Shown here in pieces: positions 46,973 to 59,880 of a stretch of 64,000 nt of DNA. Source of the DNA: Anseranas semipalmata. Its lineage: Eukaryota > Chordata > Aves > Anseriformes > Anseranatidae. Each line of letters starts with the position of its first letter. Within the stretch, counting starts at the first letter, position 1. A model generated the notes under the pieces. That model was not told where the DNA came from, made no database searches, and saw only the letters and a list, made by a program, of their open reading frames with translations. The translations under genes and the position numbers were made by a program. The DNA lies in the NCBI GenBank assembly GCA_013399115.1, contig VXAA01004089.1, forward strand, positions 310,728 through 374,727, given 5' to 3'.

Positions 46973-49494
46973 GCTTTAGATTGTCCCAGCCCCTCTAAAA
47001 AGAGTGACTAAGAACCAATAGAGGAATTTAATTAAAATTGTGCCTGAACCTAAAATATCACCCAAATATAATCTTGAACCCAAACATGAAACTGTTGTTT
47101 CTAAATACTGCGTCTTCATTGTTTTTCTAAGAAAACAATACAAATCTTGTCTAATTTGTAATTCTTTTTCCATTCCAATACTTAACACAAGGAGAAAATG
47201 CAAGGCATGTCAGCAAGGGGAACATAAGTGTTATCAAAATGTGTTCTATTCATTCAAGGATTGACCTAAACCAGTTTCCTGATCTTTTTCACATGTTTTT
47301 TGTACTTTTTCTTTTTTAACTATGACTGATTTCAAACATAGCTGAGTTTCATACCTACCAGAAACGTCTCTTTCCCTCAGCATTCAGTGCCTCTACTGGG
47401 AATTCAAAAGGATGGCAAAAGTCATTTCATAAGGGAAACAACATGGAGACTCACTGCTTGAGAACAAGGAAAGATGATCACTTATTAAACACAGGTAGGA
47501 AATGAAACAGGAAAGCTATCAGATCCAGACTTCCTCCATGAATAGAGGTTACTAAAACAAACACACACAAAAAGAGGAAATCACTGACATTTGGTCAATC
47601 AGGACAAAACTGACTGGAATCATTCTGGGCAGAGCCTGACCTGCTGTGACTCAGACAACAAGGCAGGAAAGTTGTCAAGGGCCTAATGCCAGCAAAAAAC
47701 ATGGGAAATGTGTTACTCCACTAAGGTTAAGAAGACTTCCCACCCTCCCAATGGTTGCTTCTGTCTTCCTGGTGAAACTAGACTTGGGCAGTTGAATAGC
47801 TCTTCATATGGCTCCTACTGAAGCTCTGAACTTTCCCTCCTGCCTTGACTGTCCCTTTCCATCCCCCCAGTCTTACTCTTTCTTGAAAAAAAAAGCCTTT
47901 TATAGACATCATGTCTGTCTTCCACCATGGCTGTAAAGAGGAAATCTTCCCCTCTACTCCATGAACATAGCTGTGCTGACACTTCTCAGACTCCTTAATG
48001 GCACAAGTTACTCAAGAGGGTAGTTAGAGGCCAGCCCAGGGTGAGGATTTCACCTGAAGACATTAACACCCACAAGGACTACTATCATCACTTCAGCTGA
48101 ATTCCTGCCTGGTGCTGACTATGGTGATAAGTTTAATGAGACCCCTGAATTATTCTGAAGTTTGAGGTTATTTTTCACAATGGTGTTTAGTCCTGATTTT
48201 AAAGTGCATATGACTGAGACTTTACTCCTCATGATAAGCTGCAAAAATGATTAATTACTAACGCTTAAAAAAAAAAAAAAGTCTCTACAAACACCCTCAC
48301 ATTGCTTATTGGAGGTATTTTAGAGTTCAGAACCTCATCTGAGGTCATTTTAATGCAACTCTCTTAATCCTAAGAAACATTTCTGGTTTATTTTAAACAT
48401 GTATGTTGCAGAATCTAGGTTGTATCTCATTCTTAAATTCCTTCTCAACGGCATCATTATTTTCATCATAGAGTTTAAGTTCTGAGTTGTGACTATAGTT
48501 TTATATAATTAACACCAGACACCGACCAAATAGTTACAGCATTCTTTACCACACAGCTTGTTTCATTGAAGTTATAGTATTATTAATATATTTTTAATAT
48601 ATTAATATTGCCCTTGTTTCTAATGTTTCCACATCGGTTAGCATAAAAGAATTAGAAATAAACCAAGATCTCAGAAGAGAAATGAAACTATGCACACCAG
48701 AGCTAGAAGATATAACTGTCTGATAGACAGAGAACACATTTTATCTTCTCTGTAACTTTTAACATAATTATTAGCTCACATTTTCCTATATATGTATTTA
48801 AGATCCTAATCCTTAAATTTGGAATGCCACCAGAGAAGGGAATCAAGTGAAATGCATAAAGTGCTATTCTGGTTATGTGCTGTGCGTGAGCATATTCATA
48901 ATAAAGGGAGTGTGCAAGTATGCAACAGATAGATGCATAGATACACAGACAGATAAAAAGTGGATCCTCATTTGCAGAACTCCTCAAATAGCTGCATTAT
49001 TTAGTTTTCTTCTATTTGTTCAGATACCTATCTTCAGAGCAAAACAAAGCAAAACAAATAAATAAAAAATATCTAGGAACTCATTTCCTTTGAGAGTTTA
49101 ACTCTTTCTCAAAATTTGTCCAATGAGATGAAATTTGCTAAAGGTTTCATAAGTTAGTGTGGGCATCTCATGTATACATCTTGAAGGCTCCCAAAGTCTT
49201 CATATCCTTATAAAATCGGTCTTAAAAGGTCACATTTGTAAATCTTTCAACACTGCTGGCTCATGTGTGGATCAAGCAGTGATCAAGGAGAGTTTCATGA
49301 CCCAGCCACTAGCTCCAGTTTTTGATCCTACAGTAAGAGATGTGGACATCCCTCCACAACTATTTGGATCTGCCCATATATTCTTCCTCTTTCTGGCAGT
49401 GCTGGACATTGGTTTTGTTCCCCAAGTCAGAGGTCTAGGAACAAGGCATTATATTACATGGATGCTGTTATATCTGTCACACTTCTCAACCTCA

Positions 49495-49870
49495 AATCAC
49501 GGAATCTCAACATTAGTCGAGTAGGAAGTGACCTTAAGAGATCTCCAGTTCAATCTCCTGCTTTCTAGGTTTCTCCGAGCCTTGCCCTATTCAGTTTTTG
49601 AAAATTTCAAAGAATGGAAATCCCACAGCTTCTCCAGGCTAACTGTTCCAGTGCTTAAACACTTCTATGATAAAGATTTTAGTCCTTATGTTGAAATGAC
49701 ACTTCTTGCAACATGAGTATTGTCTCTTGTCCTTTTGTTGTACATCGCTGACAAGGGTCTGGCTCCATCTTTCCATAATCCTCCTTTAGGCAGTGGAAAA
49801 TGTCTACCTATCTTTCTCTTCTAAAGAAGTCCAGTTCACTTAACCTTTTCCTCTCGTCTTCCTCAACTGC
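49495..49870 (-). mobile_element. Old CR1 LINE fragment, minus strand, about 375 bp
   Basis: The left edge has one remaining tail unit (AATCACGGAATCTCAAC). Then come the reversed CR1 landmarks: GTAGGAAGTGACCTTAAGAG, CCACAGCTTCTCCAGGC, CTGTTCCAGTGCTTAAACAC, GTCTCTTGTCCTTTTGTTG and, at the right, TTCTAAAGAAGTCCAGTTC, ending in the CCTTTTCCTCTCGTC region. Divergence is high and the coding part has no open frame. The right boundary is uncertain by some tens of bases. Confidence 0.78.
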
Positions 49871-52800
49871 TCTGCAAGAACCCATGTGTCAAGATGACAG
49901 AAATGCATAGCTAACACAACACATCACATTACAGAGGCTTGTCTGACCATGTGCTAAGCAGCCATGCGGTGCACCTGGGCCTGTGGTACAGGAGGAAAGG
50001 ATATCCATCTTTCTTCACCTGGGGCGTGTCCTTTAATGCGGATTTTCCCAGTGCAGGATCCCGCTATGTGCTGTTGCAACCAGTCTTGCAGTCAAGTGCC
50101 AAGAAGAGCTCATTATCAGGCTACAAATCAGGCTGAAAGCTGTCTCTTGGAGAGGTGAGAAGATCACTTGTACACAAACATTAGGTAGGTAAACTGAGTC
50201 TGTGAGACTGAACAGGTTCCCTTTAGAAGCGCATTACCTTGTGTTAATCAGCTTAATTCCTACACTAATCCTGTCCTCCACCAGAAGATGACCTGTCCCA
50301 TGCTAGCACAGTCATCAGCCTTTCATGATATTCTCTTTAAAACAAGTGAATAAAACATGGTTAGTGTGAAGCTGTTCAGAAAATTTTGAAGAAATAGAAA
50401 TACCCCTAGTACTCTGGTCGTCACTGGTAGTACAGTGACAGCTGGCTAATTAGTCCTTTTTCCTCCTTCCTCCTGACCAGGTCATGAGAAAATACAATAT
50501 GCAAACACACAAAATCACTCTTCCCTAAATGCAACTCTTGTAACTATAGGGAAACCATGTGATGTCAAAGGGGTGTGCAGGCATAAACATGAAAAAGTTA
50601 GAAAAAGTTAGGCACCTAAGTCTGAGATGATCACTTTGAGGTTCCTCTAATCTCAACAGAAGGAGAAAGAAGTAAGAAGGGAATGATTCAACTCTGAAAA
50701 ATAAGCATCTGAGATGGGCCAGATAATTTCGTCTCTGAGAGTGCCTCTTCCTTTCCACTCCGAGAGCCTGAAGTGGTTAAAACAAGTACAGAGACTAACT
50801 CTGGATATTTAAAATATTTGTGAGATTCTCCCCATATGAAAACATTATCTGCATCATGAGGAAATTCAAGAATTCTTGAGTTAAAAGAATTGATTTCTGT
50901 GCGTCATCAGAGATACAGCTTTGACTATGACAGATTGGATTGTTCAAAAGGTTAACAGAAGCTTCTCCAAACACTGTTTGCTATTTGCTGCATGTCCTTT
51001 TTAAGCCAGATTTTGTCTCCCATATTTTTCAAAAGAAGCACATCTGTGTTTCAGTTTTAACAAGAAATAAAGCTATTCACAACAAGAATAAAATAATATA
51101 GGAAGTATTTGAAGCAAAATCAGGGCAAAACAATTCTTGTGCACCTAAACTCACGTTTTCAGTAACCTGCTGAAAAAAACTTGCCCTTTCTTCCTGCAGC
51201 TGGAAACAGAAAGATACTTTAAGAAAGAACAATTGCTCACATAGAGGTAGTTCTGGCAAGGTGTTGAGGTGGGCTTTGAATGTTTCAAAACACTCCTGAA
51301 ACTTGAAGGCCTGAATCCCTGAGCCATTTGAGGTTCATTACTCACTTAACCTCTGAGAAGTGGTTCTGTCCTAATCACCAATCCTTGGACTTACTCGTCC
51401 AGGATCTCCTTGAAAGACATCCTTAGTATCATATGATCATGGTTCAGAAAAGAGCTGAAACTACTCAAGAGGAGCCATGTCACCCACCGCTAAGCCCAGA
51501 ACTTTGTAAAGCAAGCTCATAAATCAAGAGGTGACAGTAAATTTTTTCACAGTGTATAAACTCCAGCATGAGCAAGAGCCTAGTTTATTTTACAGGCATG
51601 ATGATAGCTGCGAAGAATGCTGTAGAGTGATATGGATAACATGGTGGCACACCTGTAAACTTCAGGACTGAATGAGAAAACTGTTTGCACTTCATCATTC
51701 CGGGAAGAAAAAATACCAAGTACTCCTGCCATAACACACCCTAAATGGAGCCTTGCTGTCCCAAAGAAAAAAAAAAAAAAACATACAAAGTATACCTTGT
51801 CAATCTTATTCTCAATGATTATATAGCCCATGGTATGTGGAAGTTTTATAGAGCAATTACATCCATTGTGACTTTGCAATTACAATATTAGGAGGTCACA
51901 TACAGAGCAACTTTGCCAAATCAATTGATTTTTAAGGCTAGCATGAACAGGGTATAGATTTGCACTGGACTTGTAACTTTTCAATATGTTCACAAAGTGC
52001 AGTCTGCTTAGGTGACAAATATTTATAAGTGATGTTCATGGAAGAAACAGGCCATATTCTGATCTCTACTACTCTTTTAACATAACTGTGCATAATCACC
52101 TTGGAAAAAGAGTGTTGTTGTGGAAATTAGTAATTAAGGATATGTCCTACATACTGGAGGAAACAGTAAAATACATATTTTAAAAACTTGACTCACTTAG
52201 CAATGAAAATCAAAGTCACTAACTACCAAGTATATCTGGATTGTGCCTATAGCCCATAACTATTTATTTTTTGAACCATCTATTCTACAGCAAATATTCA
52301 ATCCTGGACAATTATGTAACAGAAGAGTTGAAAACTTTTTTTTGAACGTTATAGTGCATTTTCACTAGAGAAGAAATTCTGAGAAAGAGTTTTCTATCAA
52401 GCAAGTGACAATACTGGTTGAGTTGTTGAACTGAATAAGGTTGAACTGATCTTACTGAAGTAGATAAAAGCTATGTTCACATCCCATGGTCGATCTCTAC
52501 CACATCACTATTTGTCAGAATAATGGTAAATCCTCAGCCATTCTACAGAGTATATATTTTTTATTATAAGTTTATGCATAGAGCTTTTTGTCATTTGGGC
52601 TCCCTGCATAATGGACTAATTTCTGCAAAATGTAAAATACGATAACAGATAATTTTCTTTGGGGAAGGAGGGAGATGTCAAAGCAAAATTAAATTTTATT
52701 TTAAAAAATTCAAAAGAAAATGTTTTAAAAAATCATCTGGGAATGCACAATACTTTCCACTCATTCTCATATGTTACATCTTAGATTTATTTCAAGCATG

Positions 52801-55599
52801 ATAATGTTTTTTATATGTGTTGTCTTTAACAAATATGCAGAAAATTAACAGAAAAAAAAAAAAGAGAGAGAGAGAGGGATCTGGAAACATTTCCACAGAA
52901 AATATTGAAATGTAATACTAGACACATTTTTTTTTTTAACTGAATGAACAATCTGGCAAACTGTAGGTGGCACCATTAAACGTTTTGGCACAACTGACTG
53001 CTTTTTTCACTGAAAAATATTTTTGCCAAAAAATTAACCTTGTTCTACCCAACATTCCAAGAAGTTCTAAAAAAGAAAACAAAGGAAAGTAAAAATGTCA
53101 CAATCTCCCAAGATTTTTGAGAAATGTCCAACAGCCTTTGGAAAAAATTCCTTTCTCAATATGCTTGTGAAAAATCTATTAAAAAAAAATGTTTTAAATG
53201 AGTGAAATTGGATTCAATCTCCCTTTATTTTCCTGTTGGTTTTCCACTCTGGCATGTGCATATTCTAGACTGATCTGAAATCCAACTCAAATAGTACTAT
53301 AGAGATGATTTTTTATGTTGTTTGAGAAAGAGAAGTTCTTATCAAGGAACAGAAATATCACAAAATGTATAAATGAAGTTTGCTTCTTTAAGACAGCAGA
53401 GTGTAGAAGGGAACCTTTAATTGACACAGTGGACAAGACTCATTTACACTAAGATTACTGAGCACTGCTCTGTATAACCTAATGGGGACATTAAATAAGG
53501 GTGAGTATAATTAATATGTAGCATTAGTGAGAGTCAATTTTCATTCTCTTCTTAAGGCCGACTGGCATTATCTTTATTTTATTTTTTAATTTCCTGGTGA
53601 TATCACCTTCTTTACTAGCCTTCTCATATAACTGAGATAAGCTGTTGCACATTTTGATTTGAAAGGAAGAGGAATGGTAATTAAGTAATTTGAAAATGAA
53701 AAGAGCTTAATCAAGGGGGAGTTTATACAGTACAAAACTGTGCAGAACCTCCATATACCTTTGAGAAACACCTTCCTTCAAAATCTCTCCTGGCAAAACA
53801 ATGACAACCCAGCCCTTGTCTCACTTGTTTCAAGAGCAAAGCCTCCACTGGTATCTCTAACACAAGACCTCAAAATATTTCTTCAAAGGGGTGAAAGTAA
53901 TTTGTTAATGCATATATTTGATCTGGGAATGTCAAAGGAGCTCGAGTCACTTTGAATCCAAAGTGTGAATTTGATCTATATGGGTGCCTGGGTGCACCAG
54001 GTTGCACACTGAGCTGGTCACACCATTGACATCAAGTTCACACCCTGGCCCCACTAGCTGTCAAGCCTGTGCAAAGCTTTTCTTCCACGCTGTGACCCAG
54101 CTTGCTCTGCACCAGCCCAGTCTGTGAGTATCCATCAGCTCAGTCTGGGGTAAGAAGAGTCACAAAAGAAAAGACTGCAGTGCTGTGAAGCCACTAAGTG
54201 TCTGTCATCTCCAGGGGCTTCATGCTCAAAGGAGATGTGCTAGAAGGCTCTTTTCCCTGCTGCAGCCAATGCTATAACTTTCATTCATCATCTGAGCTTA
54301 ATCCTTTACTATAAAAGCTGATGCTGGAGCTCATATCCAGATGGATGAGAAAATTGGAGAGACCTAAGAGAGGTGACCATTTACAGAGTGGATCAAGGTA
54401 CTACATTTCTTCACAAAACAGGTGGAATGTCCAAGAGAGAACAGTACAATAAACCAGACACAGGTAAAACTTGTTTTTCTTCTTGTGTTATTCGCTTTTG
54501 TTTCCTGGGACAGGAGTAACACACACAAAAATGACACATGGAGAGAGAACATAAAAAAGATATCAGTCTGACTTTGTGCTGATTACACAGGTCTATTAAA
54601 ACATCTTAACAAAGAAGGCTTCAGCGATACTCTGCAACCCTGTAGTTACAGCACTTAAAAGAGAGAAGGTAAACTAGATTCTGTTTCTAACACGAAGAGT
54701 TACTCATCCCATAGCTTATGCCATAAATCATGAAACAAGAAATAAGACTGATATGGGCACCAAATCCCAAGATTTTTTCCTTTTATTCAAATATCATGAT
54801 GGTCAGGCCACAGACATACAATTATAGGGTCCCCATGGCATGAACCGTCAACTCTGGTCTCCACAACAGGAAAACACATTGCTTTGTTTCAGCTCTCAAA
54901 TAACCTGCTAACTGGTAATTAAGCAGTGCCTGTGGACAAAAGATGACGGAAGTCTGAAGACCCTATGCATAAAGATATTTAGGTCATCGACATCCTGGAC
55001 AAATGATCCTGTATATCTAATGCCTAGATAAGGGAGAATAGAACAAGGTCTTGTGTTTCCTTTCCAACTAATATACATGTGTATGTGTGTATAGTGAGAT
55101 ACAGATTGTCATGGCCATTTTTCTATACAGATTATGGTAATGATTAAATGAGCATGAATACAGACATCTGAAAACGATAACACGTTTCCATCCTATTCTG
55201 TATCTCTATCTCTTTTGTGAACATTACTTTGTTATCTGCAATGTGCAAGCCATTTGAATAGGTGCTATTAATTTAATATGCATTTATTCTTTCTGATCTT
55301 TCTTTAATTTTAAATTAAGTGAAGTCAGTGATCAAAGAAAGGCCAGAATAATAGCCCTGTAGGTTGATTTTTTTTTTTCTTTTGGTCCACAGAAAGCAAT
55401 AAGAATTAGCAGTGTCTGGTTTTATGGGCAAGTTCTGCAATATGTGCCTAGGTGACAATGTGGCCTGCAGTTACAGTGAAGTACATGGGAGTCACCCAGA
55501 TAAACAATTACCAAGTAGAGCAAAGGCCTATGATCAAGCTCTAAGCACTCATATTTATCTTTTGTGTTTCAGCAGTTGCTAAGAGCCACAAGTTTATTG
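49871..55599. other. Single-copy DNA, no gene seen
   Basis: Mostly AT-rich, with A16 near 51766 and A12(GA)7 at 52852. The section 53980-54190 is distinctly GC-richer (GCACCAGGTTGCACAC; TCACACCCTGGCCCC) without a CpG cluster or open frame. Fragment TTAGGCACCTAAGTCTGAG at 50609 belongs with the TTAGGCACCTAA-type old repeats. Confidence 0.5.
52852..52877. repeat. A12(GA)7 compound repeat
   Basis: A run followed by seven GA units. A similar A14(GA)n compound is at 3540-3562. Confidence 0.92.
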
Positions 55600-55672
55600 C
55601 TCTAAGCCATTAAACTCAGAGCAGAAAGATGATCCCTGCCCCAAAGAATTTGCAGTAATATGTTGTTTAATT
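55600..55672 (+). mobile_element. Second fragment of the 'CCCCAAAG' ancient repeat
   Basis: ACTCAGAGCAGAAAGATGAT, CCCTGCCCCAAAGAATTTGC, AGTAATATG shares the central words with 37022-37060 (CACAGAGTAAAC..., CTACCCCAAAGTGCTTGCAA). It is a shorter and more diverged piece. It explains most of the minus frame 55594-55788. Confidence 0.45.
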
Positions 55673-56213
55673 TTTTGTAACTTAATCTCATCATGAATGA
55701 AAGATGTTTGCTCACACGCCCAAACTCTCTTCAACAGAATATTTAAATATGCTCTATAAGAATCATGTCCCAGACTAGAACCATCCATGAGCTACTCAGT
55801 TCTTCATTATTCATCAGAGACCAAAGTAATATCTATTACAGAATTGTTACCCGGACATTATTCAGGAAAAAGTGGGCTGAGATCTTACCAATTCATTTCT
55901 TAGAAGCTACTACTAAAGCAAATTATTTTCAGACAGACTTCTCTAGCATGTCCAGAGTGTTATGCCAAAAGATAAGCTCTTCAGAGTGAGGGTACAGCTT
56001 TGGTTAGACTAACCAACATAACTGGGGGAAAAAAAAAAAAAAAAAAGAAAAAGCAAGCTCAGAGGCACGCAAGATCTTCTCCCAGCCAAAGGGGCTGTGC
56101 ATTAGAAAGATAGGGGGTATATTTCTTCCTTTTTGTTTTTTTTTTTTTGTTTTTTTGTTTTTCTCCAGTTAATTTCATCACCTTTTTCTTCATAACTTGC
56201 CTTGCATTCGTAG

Positions 56214-56345
56214 ACAATTCCAGCCAGTTATCTGACGGGCTGTAAGATGACCAACCTCAGGAGACAGCTCCAGACTGAATTGTCACTTCGAACAAAGGTG
56301 CCTCCTCAGGGCAAGGACTTCAGCTCTGGACTGTGGAGACCAAAG
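56214..56345 (+). other. Candidate internal coding exon (unidentified)
   Basis: A T-rich tract with ...CATAACTTGCCTTGCATTCGTAG gives an acceptor at 56213, and AAAG|GTAAGTTTAG gives a near-perfect donor at 56346. The segment between is 132 bp (44 codons) and fully open in frame 1 with phase 0 at both ends. It reads TIPASYLTGCKMTNLRRQLQ for the first 20 residues, then TELSLRTKVPPQGKDFSSGL and WRPK. It is GC-richer than its surroundings. An internal ATG with purine at -3 (56247) could also make it a first coding exon. I recognise no family. A 44-codon open stretch at this composition is only mildly unlikely by chance, and no confident partner exons are visible nearby. Confidence 0.3.
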
Positions 56346-58639
56346 GTAAGTTTAGAAATTTCTTGAAAATTTGTCCTACTCAATCCAGAGGCTTCTTGGC
56401 TTCTCTTTCACCTTGCAATTCACGAGACTAAATACGAAACCCTAAGGTTTGAACTCTCCGTGCTGAAATGGCTGAGAAGAGCTTCTTATCCAATCAGGAC
56501 AATTTACAAGGTACTAACTTTTCATTGCTTGAAGCATTCAACAGCTAAATTTAAAAGCTAGAAACCAGAAAAGGCATCTCCCCCCTTTCTTGGAAATATC
56601 TTAGAGGATATTGAAAACTTCGAACCTTTTTTCCTTCACATTTTATGTTGTGAAATGTGTATGTACCAACCATGTCCCAGAACCAGTTCCAGTTTTGCTA
56701 AATTGTCCCACTGAATGAAAAAAAAATGAATTGAATCGAATTCTTTATGAACTTTAATGAATAAAGGAAAGCCTAGTGTCAAAACCTCTGTTACGTTCCT
56801 AAAATCAATTATTTCTGGCCAATCTTCACTGCTTGTCTTACAGAATTTGTTGCCTTTGCAGGGGACCACCCACATCTGTATTAGACAGCATTCATCCCAT
56901 GCCTCCTCCTTCTTCCCGTAGCATGTCTGCCTCTAGAACCACTTTTCTTTCAATTCATAATGCCTTAAATTCATAATTCAAAATAATGAGAAAAATGTAT
57001 CACTTTTTCTTTCTTCTGTCTTTTAAGAGATTTTTTTTTTGGTAGCTTGACATTGAGGGTATAGGTTATGTGGCTTGGAGCATGTCATAGGTGGTAGTGC
57101 CTCAGAGCGTACAGTCTTCTCTGTTGAAGAACTGGGGATGTGAAGAGAGACCTCTTTGTGTAGGCTCTTCCACTTCTACCACACAGCATACAAAAAGCAG
57201 TTCAGGGAGTGATCCATCCACAGAACTGAACCCAGATTTGTTTTCATCCGTTTTTTCATCTGAGGCTATTAAGAAGTTTAGCGGGAAATTGGATTTTTTA
57301 ATGATCCAGAAGACTATTACCTCCCTGTTTACAATGGGCAGAACTTAGGTGATGCCAGTTTTGCAGATGTATAAATCAGTTAGTTCCCTCCTCACTGAAA
57401 TGCATCTATTCCTGGTGGATTGTGGGAGTTGCTCATTTCATTGGTATACAATAGGTTAAGATGGGGGGCACAAATTACTTTGCTATTCACAGCCACTGGA
57501 AGGGTGATCTGGGCAAGTACAAATTCAGGCATGAATTTCTGTTTCTGGAAAGCATTATTACCATGTGGTGTATGCAGGATGTACAGATAAACATCACGTC
57601 CTGATATCAGTGGAAATTATCCCCAGTATCAACAATAATAGTAATTATTTATGGGGAGAGGCATCTCACCTAAATTTAGTTATCTACAAGCCAGGCATCT
57701 AATCTAAGCTAACCACCTAGACTCCCTCTATAATCAACAGACAGAAATAGGCACAGAGAGACAGACTCATTGCATCCCAAGAAAAATGTCCTGCGATAGG
57801 TAGAGTGAATCACCTTCCAGAGGTGCCTATCGCTCTTTATCGACTACAGAAAGAACACAGATAATTAGCCATGACTAGACACCTAATTTTTACATACCTG
57901 GACACCTAAACTCTAGCAAGATTAATGTGATTTACCTAGTGATTACCACAAGGTAAACTTCTTCCTACCTGTTCATCAGTGAGAGGATGTCTGAAGCCTG
58001 AAACAGAAAGCTTGGATCCTTTCCAAAATTTTCTTTTTCCTTCTTCTGCATACTGCGTTATCTCATATTGCTTCATTATGAGGATATTTTGGTAGCGGCT
58101 TCACTTACGCAGTTTGTTACTCTTAGACTGTACACAAACTGCTATATTTATTAAAATACCTGAAACAATATGCTTTCAGAAAGGGAAATGACAACACATG
58201 ATAAATACATATTTAAAACACTATAATAGCATCATCTGTGTTTTATTTACTTTTCTCCTAAATCTGGTGTAATTTTATGTACGGCTTCTATTTCCTACAG
58301 GATTTAAAAAATTACATCTTTTTAAGAAGATCTGCACCTACAAATAAATCCAGCTTCATTTTATTGCAGTGCTTGATATAATTTGTATAAGTTACAGCCT
58401 AATAAAAGATGGGGGAACAAACTTTTTAAGCCACATCATCTGTTTTTCCCCCCTAGTAGAGATATAAAATTATATTTGTTCTGGTTCTTTTTATGTGGTT
58501 CATCAGATTAGGAAATTTTATTAGACCTCCTACTTTGGGCTTGTAACAATAAGATCCTTCCTATGCCAGTAAGTGAAGCTTAGAGAAGTTCTGATGCGCT
58601 TATGAGCAACGTGAAAAATATAGGCTGGAAAGGCATCCT
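56346..58639. other. Unassigned DNA, partly old repeat-like
   Basis: The 85-codon frame at 57091-57348 lacks a domain. The section 57660-57960 has several ACACCTAA/CACCTAAA words and the inverted repeat at 57793, suggesting a decayed MITE. Confidence 0.45.
57793..57833. repeat. Imperfect inverted repeat within ancient repeat-like DNA
   Basis: GCGATAGG (57793-57800) pairs with CCTATCGC (57826-57833), with an inner CACCT/AGGTG pair. The surrounding 57660-57960 contains 'ACACCTAA' words typical of old amniote repeats, so a decayed palindromic MITE is likely. Confidence 0.55.
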
Positions 58640-58760
58640 CATTTATTTAAGCACATACTTAGTACAAGATTAAAGTTATTTGCTTACATGCTGTCCTTAA
58701 TATGGATAGGCTTAAAGGCATTTCCATGTATTTTCCTGAATGGGAAACATATTCTCAGAT
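58640..58760. mobile_element. Second copy of the palindromic MITE-like repeat
   Basis: TTTATTTAAGCACATACTTAG, GATTAAAGTTATTTGCTTAC, GCTTAAAGGCATTTCC, TTTTCCTGAATGGGAAAC shares the 'TTAAGCACATACTTA / GATTAAAG / TTCCTGAA' words with 7405-7560, in the same order. This supports a dispersed family within the window. Confidence 0.4.
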
Positions 58761-59555
58761 GTGCAATGAATTTTCATTATTGTTTATTTGATGTTAAGAA
58801 TATTAATATTAGACCTGCTGATACACACAAATGGAGATAGACCCTTTTAAGTAAAGTTCATAGGGTGCAATGTAGGGTCAAAAGAATTGAATAGTGGGGT
58901 GAATAAAAAATCATACCTTTGGGCTGACATTTCCATGTAAAAATTTTCTCACATTTCAGATGTGAACAAAGTATTGTTGTTACTCTGGATTCTGGCACAT
59001 TTCCTCTCATTCCTGTCTATACTTAGTTAAATATAGTTTAGGTAGGGCAACGTATGTTTTTCAGAATCAAAACTTCTCTAAGCTTCACCTAGTAGCACAG
59101 AAAGAAATTCATATACTATTACAGGCCCAAACTCATTTTTTTCAAGTCTTGTAAAAGGAAGTGAGATTTCTTTCTTAAGGAAATCTGGATGAATAAAGAG
59201 ATGTAGGGCTTGTGCTGAGGTGGCTGCTCAGTTGCCGATCACAGGTGGTGAGGAGTCAAGCAATAATTTTACCAACAGCCAAAATCCTCAAAATCATTTA
59301 ACCCATCGGAGTACTTGTAAATGTGGATATTGAAATCCTTGGGCCAAATCACAAACAAAGGGAGATGTTAATGGAACTACACATTCAAAATTATCACAGA
59401 CCTTAGGGTGCTAGTTTTTGTTTTGCCAGCTATGAGAACAACAGTGAAACCAAACTGTGAAATCGTCATGATAAACCAAGCTGAACTTTCTGTAACGGAC
59501 AGGTGGGTATTATTTTTCTGTTTCTGAAAGGCCTGAAAACTTCTTCCACAGGAAA

Positions 59556-59880
59556 AAGAACTGTGGTTTTGTGGTTAAGGTACTGAGTACAGACTAGGCA
59601 GCGCTGGATTCTGTTCACAGCTTTACTTCAGCATGAGGCTGGGAAAGTCTTTCACATCTCAAGCCTGCAGCAACACTTTGGTGCATGCCTGGAGCTAACC
59701 AAACTGAAACTCCCGTAGGTTATCCCAGTTAGTGAAGCTAATTGAGAGCACCTACATCTGCGGGAACAGAACCTTAATTTCTCTCTGTCTCACTTCCAAA
59801 TGTGTAAATTTAAGTATAAAATACTTCCTTCTTTTACCATCTGTATTTGCACTGTGTATTTAAATGAAACCAGTGAAACA
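59556..59880 (+). mobile_element. MIR-like SINE, possibly with an internal insertion
   Basis: The head (59560-59665) reads GTGGTTTTGTGGTTAAGGTA, CAGACTAGGCAGCGCTGG, ATTCTGTTCACAGCTTTAC, GGGAAAGTCTTTCACATCTC, following the order of a MIR tRNA-like head and core. A tail-like part at 59780-59860 has TCTCTCTGTCTCACTTCC, AAATGTGTAAATTTAAG, ATACTTCCTTCTTTTACC and TGTGTATTTAAATG, as in the 3' half of amniote MIR-type elements. The middle about 110 bp does not fit well. Confidence 0.55.

Larger units (their letters stand above)
44871..49494. other. Single-copy DNA with A/T-rich simple repeats
   Basis: Contains the hairpin at 46781, the microsatellite cluster at 46838, A14 at 48267, and an AT-only inverted repeat near 48584-48607 (ATTAATATAT facing ATATATTAAT). 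Frames up to 121 codons (49159-49524) have no domain. Confidence 0.55.
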
